64,000 bases of DNA from Derxia gummosa DSM 723 (GCF_000482785.1 NZ_AXWS01000015.1:161062-225061), one strand, 5' to 3'; positions 45,792 through 56,125 are shown, numbered from the stretch's first letter. The notes: generated by a model not told the origin, from the sequence alone. Translations and numbers: made by a program.

Positions 45792-47416
45792 CCAGCAAGA
45801 CTTGGCAGCCGCAGCGCGTGCTCGTCGTCGATGACGAGCCTGACCTGCTCGAACTGCTCGAACTCACGCTCATCAAGATGGGCCTCGACGTCGATTCGGC
45901 GCCCACGCTCGCGCGCGCCCGCGACCTGCTCGCGCGCCACGCCTACGCGCTCTGCCTGACCGACATGCGCCTGCCCGACGGCGACGGCATCGACCTCGTG
46001 CGCGAGGTGGCCGAGCGCCTGCCGGCGCTGCCGATCGCGGTGCTCACGGCCTTCGGCAGCGCCGAGAGCGCCGTGGCCGCGCTCAAGGCCGGCGCCTTCG
46101 ACTATCTGACCAAGCCGGTCGCGCTCGACCAGCTGCGCACCACCGTCGCCTCGGCGCTGCGCTCGCCAGACGAGAGCGCGCCGGCCGCGAGCGCCAGCAC
46201 CGGCGGCGACGTGGGCCGCTGGCTCATCGGCCGCTCGCCCGCGATGGCGCGGCTGCGCGAACTCGCGCGCCGGCTCGCGCTGAGCATGGCGCCGGTCGCC
46301 ATCCACGGCGAATCGGGCTCGGGCAAGGAAGTGGTGGCGCGCGCCATCCACGAATGCAGCGCGCGCGCCGCCAAGCCCTTCGTGGCCGTCAACTGCGGCG
46401 CGATTCCCGAAACGCTCATGGAGGCCGAGTTCTTCGGCTACCGCAAGGGCGCCTTCACCGGCGCCGACGGCGACCGCGAAGGCTTCTTCCAGGCCGCGCG
46501 CGGCGGCACGCTGCTGCTCGACGAGGTGGGCGAGCTGCCGCTGTCGATGCAGGTGAAGCTGCTGCGCGCGATCCAGGAACGGCGCATCCGGCGTCTGGGC
46601 GGCAACGGCGAGGAGCCGGTGGACGTGCGCATCATCAGCGCCACCCACCGCGACCTGCCGGCGCGCGTGGCCGAAGGGCTGTTCCGCTCCGACCTGTTCT
46701 ACCGCCTGAATGTGCTGGAGCTGAAGGTGCCGCCGCTGCGAGAGCGCCGCGAAGACCTCGACGATCTCGTCGCCACCCTCCTCGACCGCCTGGCCGAGCG
46801 CGAGCGCATGGCGCCCAAACGCCTGACGCCGGCCGCGATGGCGACGCTGCGCGCCTACGACTTCCCGGGCAACGTGCGCGAGCTGGAGAACATCCTCGAA
46901 CGCGCGAGTGCGCTGAGCCTCGGCACCGAGATCGATTCGCTCGACATGGCGATGCCGGCGCGCATGGCCGGCGCGGACGGCACCGAGCGGCGCGAGCCGC
47001 CGTCGGCGCAGCCGCAGTGGGCGTCGCCGTCAGCGCCACGTGCGCCGGCCGCCGCGCCACCCGCATCGGCGGTGTCGCTCGCTCGTGACGACTGGCCGAC
47101 GATCCGGCTGCCCTCCATGCCCGGTCCCGACGGCGACGACGGCCCCGAGGACGACCGCACGCCACCCGTGCGCGCCGACTTCGCCGACGGCCTCGCGGGC
47201 GCGGACGGGCCGGCCGGCGTCTTCGCCGAGTCCGGCTCGGCCGCCGGCCGCGTGAGCTTTCCGCTCTCGCTGCCCGAGCATCTGGAGCGCATCGAGCGCG
47301 ACATCATCCGGCAGGCGCTGGAGGAGACGCGCCACAACCGCACCGCCGCCGCGCGCCTGCTCGGCCTCACCTTCCGCCAGCTGCGCTACCGCATGCAGCA
47401 GCTCGACATCGGCTGA
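45788..47416 (+). CDS. pilR: Sigma54-dependent response regulator PilR
   Basis: NtrC-family response regulator (542 aa). The receiver domain has VLVVDDEPD, the phosphoacceptor Asp in LTDMRLPDGDG, and TKP. The AAA+ domain has Walker A GESGSGKE, the sigma54-contacting GAFTGA and NCGAIPETLMEAEFFG. The Fis-type C-terminal helix-turn-helix is ALEETRHNRTAAARLLGLTF. An Ala/Pro/Asp linker of about 90 residues between the AAA+ and Fis parts makes it longer than P. aeruginosa PilR (about 445 aa). Confidence 0.9.
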   Translation: MTSKTWQPQRVLVVDDEPDLLELLELTLIKMGLDVDSAPTLARARDLLARHAYALCLTDMRLPDGDGIDLVREVAERLPALPIAVLTAFGSAESAVAALKAGAFDYLTKPVALDQLRTTVASALRSPDESAPAASASTGGDVGRWLIGRSPAMARLRELARRLALSMAPVAIHGESGSGKEVVARAIHECSARAAKPFVAVNCGAIPETLMEAEFFGYRKGAFTGADGDREGFFQAARGGTLLLDEVGELPLSMQVKLLRAIQERRIRRLGGNGEEPVDVRIISATHRDLPARVAEGLFRSDLFYRLNVLELKVPPLRERREDLDDLVATLLDRLAERERMAPKRLTPAAMATLRAYDFPGNVRELENILERASALSLGTEIDSLDMAMPARMAGADGTERREPPSAQPQWASPSAPRAPAAAPPASAVSLARDDWPTIRLPSMPGPDGDDGPEDDRTPPVRADFADGLAGADGPAGVFAESGSAAGRVSFPLSLPEHLERIERDIIRQALEETRHNRTAAARLLGLTFRQLRYRMQQLDIG

Positions 47417-47417
47417 G

Positions 47418-48011
47418 ATGACGCATTTCCACATCGACGCCGACGGCCGCTGCGCACCCGCGCGCCAGCTCGCCTCGCCGCATCACGACATGCGGCCCGA
47501 GGGCATGCGGGTCGAGCTGATCGTGCTGCACAACATCAGCCTGCCGCCGGGGCGCTTCGGCGGCGAGGAGATCTGCGATTTCTTCCTCGGCCGGCTCGAT
47601 CCGCGCGGGGATGCCTTCCTGGAATCGATCCGGCACATGCGGGTGTCCGCGCACTTCCTGCTGCGGCGCGACGGCGCGGTCGTGCAGTTCGTGCCGACGG
47701 GGCTGCGCGCCTGGCATGCGGGCCTGTCGCAATGGCGCGGGCGCGAGCGCTGCAACGACTTTTCCATCGGCATCGAGATCGAGGGCACCGACGATCTGCC
47801 GTATGACGAGCGCCAGTACGCGGCGCTCGGGCCGCTGCTGCAAGCGCTTGCGGCGGCGCATCCGGCGGTGAACGGCGTGGCTGGGCACGAGCACGTTGCG
47901 CCGGTGCGCAAGACCGATCCGGGGCCGGCGTTCGACTGGGTGCGGGTGCTGAAGGAGTCAGGTCTGCCGCGTGCGTGGTTCGACGCGGTGCCGGCGGAGC
48001 GGCTGGGCTGA
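47418..48011 (+). CDS. ampD: 1,6-anhydro-N-acetylmuramyl-L-alanine amidase AmpD
   Basis: Zinc amidase for peptidoglycan recycling (197 aa). Zinc-binding and catalytic residues lie in ELIVLHNISLPP (first His), HMRVSAHFLLRRDG, RCNDFSIGIEIEG (Glu) and VAGHEHVAPVRKTDPGPAFD (second His and Asp). It begins 1 nt after the pilR stop, an arrangement common in Burkholderiales. It would process anhydro-muropeptides such as those made by the transglycosylase at 14600-16825. Confidence 0.94.
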   Translation: MTHFHIDADGRCAPARQLASPHHDMRPEGMRVELIVLHNISLPPGRFGGEEICDFFLGRLDPRGDAFLESIRHMRVSAHFLLRRDGAVVQFVPTGLRAWHAGLSQWRGRERCNDFSIGIEIEGTDDLPYDERQYAALGPLLQALAAAHPAVNGVAGHEHVAPVRKTDPGPAFDWVRVLKESGLPRAWFDAVPAERLG

Positions 48012-48109
48012 ACGGCGGGTGATGCCAGCGCGGCGTGGGGTGTTGCGTGGCGAGTGCGGTCAGGCGATGCCGGCCGCGGGCGTCCGGGCGGCGATCAGGC
48101 GCGCGGCCG

Positions 48110-49186
48110 TCAGTCCTGCCCGAGCGCCGCGAGCTGCTCGGCCTGGTGCTCGGCGCGCAGTGCGGCCGTCACCTCGTCCAGCTCGCCTTCCATGATCCCG
48201 TCGAGCCGGTAGAGCGTGAGGTTGATGCGGTGGTCGGTGAGCCGGCCCTGCGGGAAGTTGTAGGTGCGGATGCGCTCGCTGCGGTCGCCGCTGCCGACGA
48301 GGCTCTTGCGCGTCGCGGCCTCGCGGCCCTGCTGCTCGCGCACGCGCAGGTCGCGCAGGCGCGAGGCGAGCACCTTCATCGCCTTGTCCTTGTTGCGGTG
48401 CTGCGAGCGGTCGTCCTGGCATTCGGCCACCAGCCCGGTCGGCAGGTGGGTGATGCGCACCGCCGATTCGGTCTTGTTGATGTGCTGGCCGCCGGCGCCG
48501 CTGGCGCGGAACACGTCGATGCGCAGCTCGTCGGGCGAAATCTGCACGTCCACCTCGTCGGCCTCGGGCAGCACGGCCACGGTGCAGGCTGAGGTGTGGA
48601 TGCGGCCCTGCGCCTCGGTGGCCGGCACGCGCTGCACGCGGTGGGCGCCGCTCTCGAACTTGAGATGGCTGTAGGCGCCGTCGCCCTCGATGCGCACGAT
48701 GACTTCGCGGTAGCCGCCGAGTTCCGATTGCGAGGCGGACAGGATTTCGGTGCGCCAGCCGAGGCGCTCGGCGTAGCGCAGATACATGCGCAGCAGATCG
48801 CCGGCGAACAGGGCGGATTCGTCGCCGCCGGTGCCGGCGCGGATTTCGAGCAGGACGGGGCGGTCGTCGTTGGGGTCGCGCGGCAGCAAGAGGGTTTGCA
48901 GCTCGCGCTCGGTCGCGTCGATGCGCTCGCGCGCGGCCTCGACCTCGGCGGCGGCGAAGTCGCGCAGCTCGGGGTCACGCAGCATCTCGTCGGCGGCGGC
49001 GAGGTCGGCGACGGCGGTCTTCCAGTCGCGGTAGCGCGCGACGACGGTGCCGAGGTCGGCGTTCTCGCGCGTGAGCTTGCGGTACTCGGTCATGTCGTTG
49101 ACGACCGCCGGGTCCTGCAAGGCAAGTTCGATTTCGCTCAGGCGGACGCAGAGCTGGTCCAGCCTGGCCTGCATGGAGGCCTTCAT
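48110..49186 (-). CDS. prfA: Peptide chain release factor 1
   Basis: Class I release factor for UAA and UAG stops (358 aa). The PxT specificity region ([19 protein letters not shown]) is visible, with the GGQ peptidyl-hydrolysis motif in [18 protein letters not shown]. It lies 12 nt after hemA, the conserved hemA-prfA order. The methyltransferase gene prmC, which often follows prfA, is absent here; the next gene is the convergent ampD. Confidence 0.97.
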   Translation of the reverse strand: MKASMQARLDQLCVRLSEIELALQDPAVVNDMTEYRKLTRENADLGTVVARYRDWKTAVADLAAADEMLRDPELRDFAAAEVEAARERIDATERELQTLLLPRDPNDDRPVLLEIRAGTGGDESALFAGDLLRMYLRYAERLGWRTEILSASQSELGGYREVIVRIEGDGAYSHLKFESGAHRVQRVPATEAQGRIHTSACTVAVLPEADEVDVQISPDELRIDVFRASGAGGQHINKTESAVRITHLPTGLVAECQDDRSQHRNKDKAMKVLASRLRDLRVREQQGREAATRKSLVGSGDRSERIRTYNFPQGRLTDHRINLTLYRLDGIMEGELDEVTAALRAEHQAEQLAALGQD

Positions 49187-49198
49187 GGCGCGCCTTTG

Positions 49199-50482
49199 CT
49201 AGCGCCGGCGGCCGCGTGGCTGCGCGTCGAGCGGAAAGAGTTGCGGGACGGCGTCGAGCAGGCGCTCGCGTGGCTCGCCCGTGGCCTCGTTGAGCGCGGC
49301 GAGCGGGCGGTGCATGAACTTGCTGGTGAGCCGGCGCGCGAGCTGCTCCATCACGTCGTCGGGCGAATGGCCGGCGGCGATCAGGCGGCGGGCGCGCGCG
49401 AGTTCGTCGTCGCGCAGCGCCTCGCCGGCCTCGCGCACCTGGTTGATGACGGGCACGTTGCCGCGTCGCTCCAGCCAGGCCATGAAGCCCTGCACGCGCG
49501 TCTCGATGATGGCTTCGGCCTGCGTGACGGCGAGCTGGCGCTGGTTCATGCCTTCCCGCACCGCCTCGCCGAGGTCATCGACCGTGTAGAGATAGACGTC
49601 GGGCATGCGCGCGACTTCGGGCTCGATGTCGCGCGGCACGGCCAGATCGACCATGAAGACGGGCTTGTGGCGGCGCGCCTTGAGCGCGCGCTCCATGAGG
49701 CCGAGGCCGATGATCGGCAGCGTCGAGGCCGTGCACGAGACGACGATGTCGAATTCGGCGATGCGCTGGGGCAGGTCGCTCAGGCGCATCGCGCTCGCGC
49801 CGAACTTCTCGGCCAGCGCATGGCCGCGTTCAAGCGTGCGGTTGGCGATGACGATGTTGCGCGGATGCTGGGCCGCGAAGTGCGTCGCCGTGAGGTCGAT
49901 CATCTCGCCCGCGCCGACGAAGAGCACGTTCAGCTCGTCGAGCCGAGGCCAGATGCGCTGCGCGAGCCGCACGGCGGCGGCGGCCATGCTGATGGAATGC
50001 GCGCCGATCTCGGTATGCGTGCGGACTTCCTTCGCCACCGCGAAGGTGCGTTGGAACAGCTGGCCGAGCATCGAGCCGAGCGATCCGCTGGCTTCGGCGG
50101 CGCGCGCCGCCTGCTTCATCTGGCCGAGGATCTGCGGCTCGCCGAGCACCATCGAATCGAGCCCGCTCGCGACGCGGAAGGCGTGGCGCACGGCCTGTTC
50201 CTGCGGCAGCGTGTAGAGATGGCTCTGGAGCGAGTGCTGATCGAGCTGATGCCAGTCGGCCAGCCAGCCGCCGATGCGCGCGACATCCATGTCGCACTGC
50301 GACGCGCAATACAGCTCGGTGCGATTGCAGGTCGAGACGATCGCGACTTCAGGCGCGGGACGCGAGAAGGCCGAACGAAGCGCGGAAAGGGCGGAACCGA
50401 GGGTCTCGGGCGAGAAACTGACACGTTCGCGGATGGCGACCGGAGCAGTGTTGTGATTGAGCCCGAGGGCGAGTATCGACAT
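49199..50482 (-). CDS. hemA: Glutamyl-tRNA reductase
   Basis: First committed enzyme of C5 tetrapyrrole synthesis: it reduces Glu-tRNA to glutamate-1-semialdehyde with NADPH (427 aa). The catalytic cysteine is in [12 protein letters not shown], with [26 protein letters not shown] and [15 protein letters not shown] following. Starting at ATG 50482 gives [19 protein letters not shown], the classic N-terminus. Its product feeds the heme O/A pathway encoded at 3562-5567. Confidence 0.96.
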   Translation of the reverse strand: MSILALGLNHNTAPVAIRERVSFSPETLGSALSALRSAFSRPAPEVAIVSTCNRTELYCASQCDMDVARIGGWLADWHQLDQHSLQSHLYTLPQEQAVRHAFRVASGLDSMVLGEPQILGQMKQAARAAEASGSLGSMLGQLFQRTFAVAKEVRTHTEIGAHSISMAAAAVRLAQRIWPRLDELNVLFVGAGEMIDLTATHFAAQHPRNIVIANRTLERGHALAEKFGASAMRLSDLPQRIAEFDIVVSCTASTLPIIGLGLMERALKARRHKPVFMVDLAVPRDIEPEVARMPDVYLYTVDDLGEAVREGMNQRQLAVTQAEAIIETRVQGFMAWLERRGNVPVINQVREAGEALRDDELARARRLIAAGHSPDDVMEQLARRLTSKFMHRPLAALNEATGEPRERLLDAVPQLFPLDAQPRGRRR

Positions 50483-50591
50483 GGCCAGTCAATCGAGCGA
50501 AGGCTTGCGCACAACGCCAGATTCTATTGCGACACCAATCGCAAACTGAACCAGGCTTTGGGACCCGCGCGAAAACGGCGGAAGGGGAATT

Positions 50592-50667
50592 TGGTGGGCC
50601 CTGAGTGACTCGAACACTCGACCAACGGATTAAGAGTCCGCTGCTCTACCAACTGAGCTAAGAGCCC
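50592..50667 (-). tRNA. tRNA-Lys (anticodon CTT)
   Basis: Full cloverleaf of 76 nt with encoded CCA. The acceptor GGGCTCT pairs with AGGGCCC (one G-T pair), the D-arm is GCTCAGTTGGTAGAGC, the anticodon loop CTCTTAA gives CTT (Lys, AAG codons), and the T-arm contains GTTCGAGTC. It is on the same strand as hemA, just upstream of it. Confidence 0.97.
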
Positions 50668-50732
50668 CCAATTGCCTGCAAGCTGCACTACTGCTTGCTT
50701 GGCAAGCCTGCCGTGAAGCAGGAAAGACTGCG

Positions 50733-50760
50733 AGTATAACGACTGTTTCGACTCTTGCAA
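50733..50760 (-). promoter_or_regulatory. Promoter of tRNA-Lys(CTT)
   Basis: On the minus strand: -35 TTGCAA (50755-50760), a 16-nt spacer, then -10 TATACT (50733-50738). It lies between the two tRNA genes in an AT-richer gap, so the second tRNA need not depend on read-through from the first. Confidence 0.55.
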
Positions 50761-50789
50761 GTGCTGCGTTGCAAATTTGTCATTACTGC

Positions 50790-50865
50790 TGGTGGGTCGT
50801 GCGTGACTCGAACACGCGACCAACGGATTAAAAGTCCGCTGCTCTACCGACTGAGCTAACGACCC
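50790..50865 (-). tRNA. tRNA-Lys (anticodon TTT)
   Basis: 76-nt cloverleaf with encoded CCA. The acceptor GGGTCGT pairs with ACGACCC, the D-arm is GCTCAGTCGGTAGAGC, the anticodon loop CTTTTAA gives TTT (Lys, AAA/AAG), and the T-arm contains GTTCGAGTC. The D-arm and anticodon stem are nearly identical to those of the neighbouring Lys tRNA, indicating a local duplication. Confidence 0.97.
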
Positions 50866-50918
50866 ACAGCCCCGCTACTTCTGCCAAAGCGCGGTCGAAC
50901 CGCGCAAGACAGCCGAAA

Positions 50919-50948
50919 ATTATAGCCAGCCGAGCTTTGAATGGTCAA
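50919..50948 (-). promoter_or_regulatory. Promoter of tRNA-Lys(TTT)
   Basis: On the minus strand: -35 TTGACC (50943-50948), an 18-nt spacer and a perfect -10 TATAAT (50919-50924). A 7-bp hairpin (GCGCGGT/ACCGCGC, 50890-50906) sits between promoter and tRNA. This is among the strongest promoter matches in the window, as expected for a tRNA gene. Confidence 0.7.
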
Positions 50949-50962
50949 AACCGCTGGCTAGT

Positions 50963-51670
50963 TCAGGCATCGCGATAGCGCGTCGGGTCGATCGTGCCCG
51001 CGTCGAGAAAGCCCTGGCGGCGCAGGCGGCAGGCATCGCACTTGCCGCAGGCACGGCCCTCGGCATCGGCCTGGTAGCACGACACCGTCATGCCGAAATT
51101 GACGCCCAGTTCCATGCCGCGCTTCACGATGTCGGCCTTGGACAGGTCGATGATCGGCGCATGAATCTTCATGCTCTGGCCTTCGACGCCGGCCTTTGTC
51201 GCGAGGTTGGCGAGCGTCGTGTAGGCGTTGACATAGGCCGGTCGGCAATCCGGATAGCCCGAGTAATCGACGGCGTTCGCGCCGAAGAAGATGTCCGTCG
51301 CGCCGATCACCTCGGCCCAGCCCAGCGCGATCGACAGCATGATCGTGTTGCGCGCCGGCACGTAGGTGACGGGGATGGTGCCGGCGGCAGCGGGCGAAGT
51401 CGGCACCTCGATGCCGGTATCGGTCAGCGCCGAGCCGTGCGGGCCGTGGAAAAGATGCGACAGGTCGAGGCTCACGACTTCATGGCGCACGGCGCCGAGT
51501 GCCACCGCGACCTTGCGCGCGGCATCGAGTTCGGCGCTGTGGCGCTGGCCGTAGTGCATCGACAGCGCATGGCAGTCGAAGCCCTGCTCGCGCGCGATCG
51601 CGAGCACGGTGGCGGAATCCATGCCGCCCGACAGCAGCACGACGGCGGGGCGCTTCTGGGTTTCGCTCAT
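50963..51670 (-). CDS. queC: 7-cyano-7-deazaguanine synthase
   Basis: Makes preQ0, the queuosine precursor, from 7-carboxy-7-deazaguanine with ATP and ammonia (235 aa). The PP-loop is [14 protein letters not shown]. The family's [23 protein letters not shown] and the C-terminal zinc cluster [20 protein letters not shown] are present. It starts 5 nt after cpoB, so it is the last gene of the tol-pal run. queE and queD, often adjacent, are not here. Confidence 0.95.
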   Translation of the reverse strand: MSETQKRPAVVLLSGGMDSATVLAIAREQGFDCHALSMHYGQRHSAELDAARKVAVALGAVRHEVVSLDLSHLFHGPHGSALTDTGIEVPTSPAAAGTIPVTYVPARNTIMLSIALGWAEVIGATDIFFGANAVDYSGYPDCRPAYVNAYTTLANLATKAGVEGQSMKIHAPIIDLSKADIVKRGMELGVNFGMTVSCYQADAEGRACGKCDACRLRRQGFLDAGTIDPTRYRDA

Positions 51671-51675
51671 GTCGT

Positions 51676-52440
51676 TCAGGGCTTGAGGGTGGCGAGCCGG
51701 TCCTTCGCGCTCGCGGCGGCGGGCGAGTCCGGGTACTTGATGGTGATCGCCATGAAGGTCGTGCGCGCGTTCTTCTTGTCGGCCAGCTCGACCTGCGAGT
51801 TGCCGATGTTGAGCAGCGCATCGGGCACGCGCGGGCTGTCGGGGAAGGCCTTGATGAAGGTGCGATGCGTGTCGATCGCCTTGGCGAAGTCGCGCGTGGC
51901 GAACTGCGCGTTGCCGAGCCAGAAGGTGGCGAGGCCGGTGTAGGGGCTGTCGGGATAGCGGCTCAGGAAGCCGCTGAAGCCGTCGGCGGCGCGCGGGAAC
52001 TGGCTCTGGCGGAAGGCTTCGAACGCGGCGTTGTAGGCCTTGATCTGCTCCTGGTCCACCGAGAACTGCTGGCCGTCGATCGTGACCTGCTGCGGCTCGG
52101 TGCGCTTCAGGCGCGAGTCGATGTCGGCGTAGAAGTCGCGCTGCTTGCGCTGCTGGTCGGCGACATCGCGTTGCAGGGTCTCGATCACGCCGCGCAGGCG
52201 CGCGATTTCCTGATTGAGGCCATCGATCTGCTGGGCGCTGTCGAACTGGAGCTTGGTGAGCCGCTTTTCGAGCGCGTCGGCGCGGTCGCGGTCGGTGTCA
52301 CCGGTGGATTTGATCTGCGAGCGCAGATCGAGGATGGCGCGGCGGGCTTCGTCGTCGTCGAAGAGGCCGGCATGGGCGGGGGAGAGGGCGGCCAGGCTCA
52401 GGCTGAGCATGGCCACGGCGGGCAGGACTTTACGGATCAT
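51676..52440 (-). CDS. cpoB: Cell division coordinator CpoB (YbgF)
   Basis: Periplasmic TolA- and PBP1B-associated protein that coordinates outer-membrane constriction with septal wall synthesis (254 aa). The signal peptide ends near [15 protein letters not shown], a coiled coil follows at about residues 45-110 ([28 protein letters not shown]), then TPR repeats ([31 protein letters not shown] segments). Usual last member of tol-pal. Confidence 0.92.
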   Translation of the reverse strand: MIRKVLPAVAMLSLSLAALSPAHAGLFDDDEARRAILDLRSQIKSTGDTDRDRADALEKRLTKLQFDSAQQIDGLNQEIARLRGVIETLQRDVADQQRKQRDFYADIDSRLKRTEPQQVTIDGQQFSVDQEQIKAYNAAFEAFRQSQFPRAADGFSGFLSRYPDSPYTGLATFWLGNAQFATRDFAKAIDTHRTFIKAFPDSPRVPDALLNIGNSQVELADKKNARTTFMAITIKYPDSPAAASAKDRLATLKP

Positions 52441-52527
52441 GAGGAGCTGGGCCGCTGACGCTGGGACCGGGCGATTCTACGTCCGGCCCCCTCGCGCGCG
52501 GCCCTCACTCCCCGCCGCTACTGCTGC

Positions 52528-53046
52528 TTACTGGTAGCGCAGGTCGGCGCGACGGTTTTCGGCCCACGAGGCTTCGTCATGGCCGGTCGCCTTCGGCTTT
52601 TCCTTGCCGAAGCTGACGGCTTCGAGCTGGCCGTCGGCGGCGCCGACGAGCGTGAGCGCCTTGCGGACGGCTTCGGCGCGCTTCTGGCCGAGGGCCAGGT
52701 TGTATTCACGCGTGCCGCGCTCGTCGCAGTTGCCTTCGATCGAGACCTTGCGATCGGCACGCGAGGCGAGGTACTTGCCGTGCGCGTCGACCGTGCCCTG
52801 GTAGTCGGCCTTGACGGCGTAGCTGTCGAAGTCGAAGTAGACGCTGCGCTTGGCCAGCGGGCTTTGCGGGTCGTTCAACGGATCGACGGCGACGGGCGCG
52901 ACGGCGCGCGGGTCGGTCTTGGCGCCGGCGGCAGGCGCCGGGGCCGGCGCGGCGGTGTCGATCGCGGCGGGCTTGGTTTCGACGGGGACCTTGCTCGAGC
53001 AGGCGGCCAGGGCGGCCAGGGCAATCAGGGTCAGGGCGGTGCGCAT
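52528..53046 (-). CDS. pal: Peptidoglycan-associated lipoprotein Pal
   Basis: Outer-membrane lipoprotein that binds peptidoglycan and TolB (172 aa). The lipobox is LAAC with Cys16, followed by an Ala/Pro linker. The OmpA-like domain has VYFDFDSYAVKADYQ, IEGNCDERGTREYNLALGQKRAEAV, and the meso-DAP contact region. ATG 53046 has an AAGGAG site upstream, and an earlier in-frame start adds unconserved residues. 114 nt separate it from tolB. Confidence 0.95.
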   Translation of the reverse strand: MRTALTLIALAALAACSSKVPVETKPAAIDTAAPAPAPAAGAKTDPRAVAPVAVDPLNDPQSPLAKRSVYFDFDSYAVKADYQGTVDAHGKYLASRADRKVSIEGNCDERGTREYNLALGQKRAEAVRKALTLVGAADGQLEAVSFGKEKPKATGHDEASWAENRRADLRYQ

Positions 53047-53160
53047 CTTCACGGAATTCTCCTTGTGCAGCTTGGGCGGATGAGTGGGTACTGCAGGTAA
53101 ACGGCGCATCGCGGATGCGGTGCGCGGGGGCGGGCATCACCTCGCGGCAATGCCACGGAT

Positions 53161-54456
53161 TCAGTTCATGAACGGACCCCAGGTCGGCTCACGGACGTCG
53201 CCACTGACGACGGAAAGGCGCGAGCGTACCCGACCGTCGGTCGAGACCATGCCGAGTGCGTCGCGTCCGCCCGCCGTCGTGGCGTAAAGCAGATAGCGGC
53301 CGTTCGGCGCAAAACTTGGGCTTTCATCCATGTTGCCGTCAGTGAGCAACAGCTCATCGTTGGTGGCGAGGTCCATCACGGCGATGCGGAAGCGGCCCTC
53401 GCGGCGCGCGACGTAGGACATGAGCTTGCCGTCGCCCGACAGGCGCGGGCTCGTGTGGTAGTCGCCCTTGAACGTGAGGCGCTGGGCGTCGCCACCGTTG
53501 GCGGGCATGCGGTAGATCTGCGGGCCGCCGCTGCGGTCGCTGGTGAAGTAGATCCAAGCGCCGTCCGGCGAGAAGGTGGCCTCGGTGTCGATCGCGTTCG
53601 AGCTGGTGATGCGGCGCGGCGCGCTGCCGCCGCTCGCGCTCAGCAGATAGATCTGGCTCATGCCGTTGAGCGTGAGCGTCACGGCAATGCTGCGGCCGTC
53701 GGGCGACCAGGCGGGCGCCGAGTTGCTGCCGCGGAATTCGGCCACGACGCGACGCTGGCCCGTGGGCAGCGAATGCGCATAGACGATCGGCTTGCGCTTC
53801 TCGAACGAGACGTAGGCGAGCTGGGTGCCGTCCGGACTCCACGACGGGCTGATGATCGGCTCGGGCGAGGTGAGCGCGGGCAGGGCGTTCTCGCCGTCGC
53901 TGTCCGCGATCTGGAGCTGGTACTGGTTGCCGCGCTTGAGCACGTAGGCGATGCGCGTCGCGAAGATGCCCTTGTCGCCGGTGAGCTTCTCGTAGATCAG
54001 GTCGGCAATCTTGTGCGCGGCGAGCCGGATCTGGCCGGCGCCCGGAGTGAACGAGGTGCCAATGACCGATTGCTGGCGCGCCACGTCATGCAGCCGGAAA
54101 CGCACGTCGAAGCGGCCGTCGGCCAGCCGCGTCACGCTGCCGACCGCGAGCGCGTCGGCGCCGCGCCCGCGCCAGTCGGCGTAGTTGATGCTGCTGTTCT
54201 CGTCGAGCATCTGGCTGCCGCCATCGACGATGCGGAACAGGCCGCAGCGCACGAGGTCAGCGCGCACGACCTCGGTGATCGCAGGCAGGTTCTGCGCGGC
54301 CAGCGCCGGCTCGTTCGAGAACGCGGCGATGGCCACCGGGATCTGCCGGGCGCCGACGCCGGTCACGTCGATCTTGAGCTGGGCACCGGCCGGGCCGGCG
54401 CCGATGAGGGCAGCGCTCGCGCCGGCGGCGGCGAGGAAGTCGCGTCGTTGGGTCAT
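53161..54456 (-). CDS. tolB: Tol-Pal system protein TolB, with a twin-arginine-like signal
   Basis: Periplasmic beta-propeller that links Pal to the inner-membrane Tol complex (431 aa). The N-terminal domain has VTGVGARQIPVAIAAFSNE. The propeller has repeated WSPDG units (PSWSPDGTQLAYVSFE, PAWSPDGRSIAVTL, FSPDGAWIYFTSDRSGGPQIY). The signal sequence is unusual: MTQRRDFLAAAGASAALIGA fits the twin-arginine consensus (RRxFL followed by a weakly hydrophobic core), ending at PAGAQ. Known TolB proteins use the Sec route. Confidence 0.94.
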   Translation of the reverse strand: MTQRRDFLAAAGASAALIGAGPAGAQLKIDVTGVGARQIPVAIAAFSNEPALAAQNLPAITEVVRADLVRCGLFRIVDGGSQMLDENSSINYADWRGRGADALAVGSVTRLADGRFDVRFRLHDVARQQSVIGTSFTPGAGQIRLAAHKIADLIYEKLTGDKGIFATRIAYVLKRGNQYQLQIADSDGENALPALTSPEPIISPSWSPDGTQLAYVSFEKRKPIVYAHSLPTGQRRVVAEFRGSNSAPAWSPDGRSIAVTLTLNGMSQIYLLSASGGSAPRRITSSNAIDTEATFSPDGAWIYFTSDRSGGPQIYRMPANGGDAQRLTFKGDYHTSPRLSGDGKLMSYVARREGRFRIAVMDLATNDELLLTDGNMDESPSFAPNGRYLLYATTAGGRDALGMVSTDGRVRSRLSVVSGDVREPTWGPFMN

Positions 54457-54463
54457 GTCGGGA

Positions 54464-55663
54464 TCAACGGTCCTTGGGCCGGTGGGAGACATCGAATTCG
54501 CGCGGCGGGCGGCCGCTGGCGTCGGGCGGGAAGGGCGCGCTCTTGCGGATCGCGCGCTCGACCGCCTCGTCGAAGCCGGGCACGCCCGACGACTGCTTCT
54601 TGCTGATGTCCATCACGTCGCCGGTCGGGTCGAGGGTGACGTGATAGACGACGGCCGGATTGCCCGAAAGCGACTCGGGCACGTCGAAAACCGTGTTGCC
54701 GCGAATCTTCTGCGCGACGCGGGCGCCGTAGCCGCCATCGCCGCGCGGGCCGGCGTTGCGGTCGTTGGGGCCGGAGCCGGACGCGCCGTTGCCCGTGCCG
54801 GTCGCGCCGGCGACGCCGGTCGGGCTGCCGCCGCCCGCAAGCGCGGCCATGCGGGCGAGGCCTTCCTTGTAGCGCTTGTCGGCGGCGGCCTGGTCGGCGG
54901 CCTTCGCGGCGGCGTCGGCCTTGGCCTTGGCGTCGGCAGCGGCCTTGGCTTTCGCGTCCGCGTCGGCCTTGGCCTTCGCATCGGCGGCGGCATCGGCCTT
55001 CGCCTTGGCATCCGCGTCGGCCTTCGCCTTGGCGTCGGCGGCAGCCTTCGCGGCCGCATCCGCCCTGGCCTTGGCATCGGCGGCGGCCTTGGCCTTCGCG
55101 GCGTCGTCGGCCTTCTGGCGTTCGAGCGCGGCCTTCTGCTGGTCGGCCTTGAGCTGCTCCTGGCGCTTGCGGGCGTCGTCGAGCTTCTGCTGTTCGAGCG
55201 CCTTCTGCTGCTCGATGCGCTTGCGCTCGGCCGCCGCCGCCTCGGCTTCCTTCTGCGCCTGCTCGGCCTTGCGCTGGCGTTCGAGCGCGATGTCGGCCTG
55301 CGTGGGCTTGGCGGGCGCGACCGGTACCGGCGGCGGGGGCGGGGGCACTTCGCGCGGGAGTTCGACGGCGCGCGCGGGTGGCGCGGGCGGCGGCTCGGGT
55401 TCGGGCTGGGCCTGCTGCTCGACGGGCGGCTCGGGCTGTTCGGCCGGCTGGGCGAGTGGCTTCGCGCCGCTCACGAGCGGCTCGGTCCACAGCTCGGCCT
55501 CGACCGATTCGGGCGCCTCGGTATGCCAGGCGACGCCGATCGCCAGCAGCGCGAACAGCAGCGCATGCATGCCGACCGCAAGCGCGAACGGCTTGGTCCA
55601 GCCCGGTTCGTTGCTGCGGTCCGGGCGCCCGTGGCGGGCCGGCATCTGGAGGGTGGGAGTCAC
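54464..55663 (-). CDS. tolA: Cell envelope integrity protein TolA
   Basis: Inner-membrane protein that spans the periplasm and transmits energy from TolQR to TolB/Pal (399 aa). One N-terminal helix at about residues 27-46 (FALAVGMHALLFALLAIGVA), a Pro-rich segment, then a long Ala/Lys/Asp helix (about 125-265) built from repeated AKADADAKAKA-type units. The C-terminal domain III has FDVPESLSGNPAVVYHVTLD. The start is uncertain: GTG 55663 or ATG 55645, neither with a good ribosome site. The repeated helix makes the DNA at about 54890-55100 internally repetitive. Confidence 0.92.
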   Translation of the reverse strand: MTPTLQMPARHGRPDRSNEPGWTKPFALAVGMHALLFALLAIGVAWHTEAPESVEAELWTEPLVSGAKPLAQPAEQPEPPVEQQAQPEPEPPPAPPARAVELPREVPPPPPPVPVAPAKPTQADIALERQRKAEQAQKEAEAAAAERKRIEQQKALEQQKLDDARKRQEQLKADQQKAALERQKADDAAKAKAAADAKARADAAAKAAADAKAKADADAKAKADAAADAKAKADADAKAKAAADAKAKADAAAKAADQAAADKRYKEGLARMAALAGGGSPTGVAGATGTGNGASGSGPNDRNAGPRGDGGYGARVAQKIRGNTVFDVPESLSGNPAVVYHVTLDPTGDVMDISKKQSSGVPGFDEAVERAIRKSAPFPPDASGRPPREFDVSHRPKDR

Positions 55664-55676
55664 GGCGGGAAGACGG

Positions 55677-56114
<438 letters not shown>

Positions 56115-56125
56115 GACGCGAGCGC

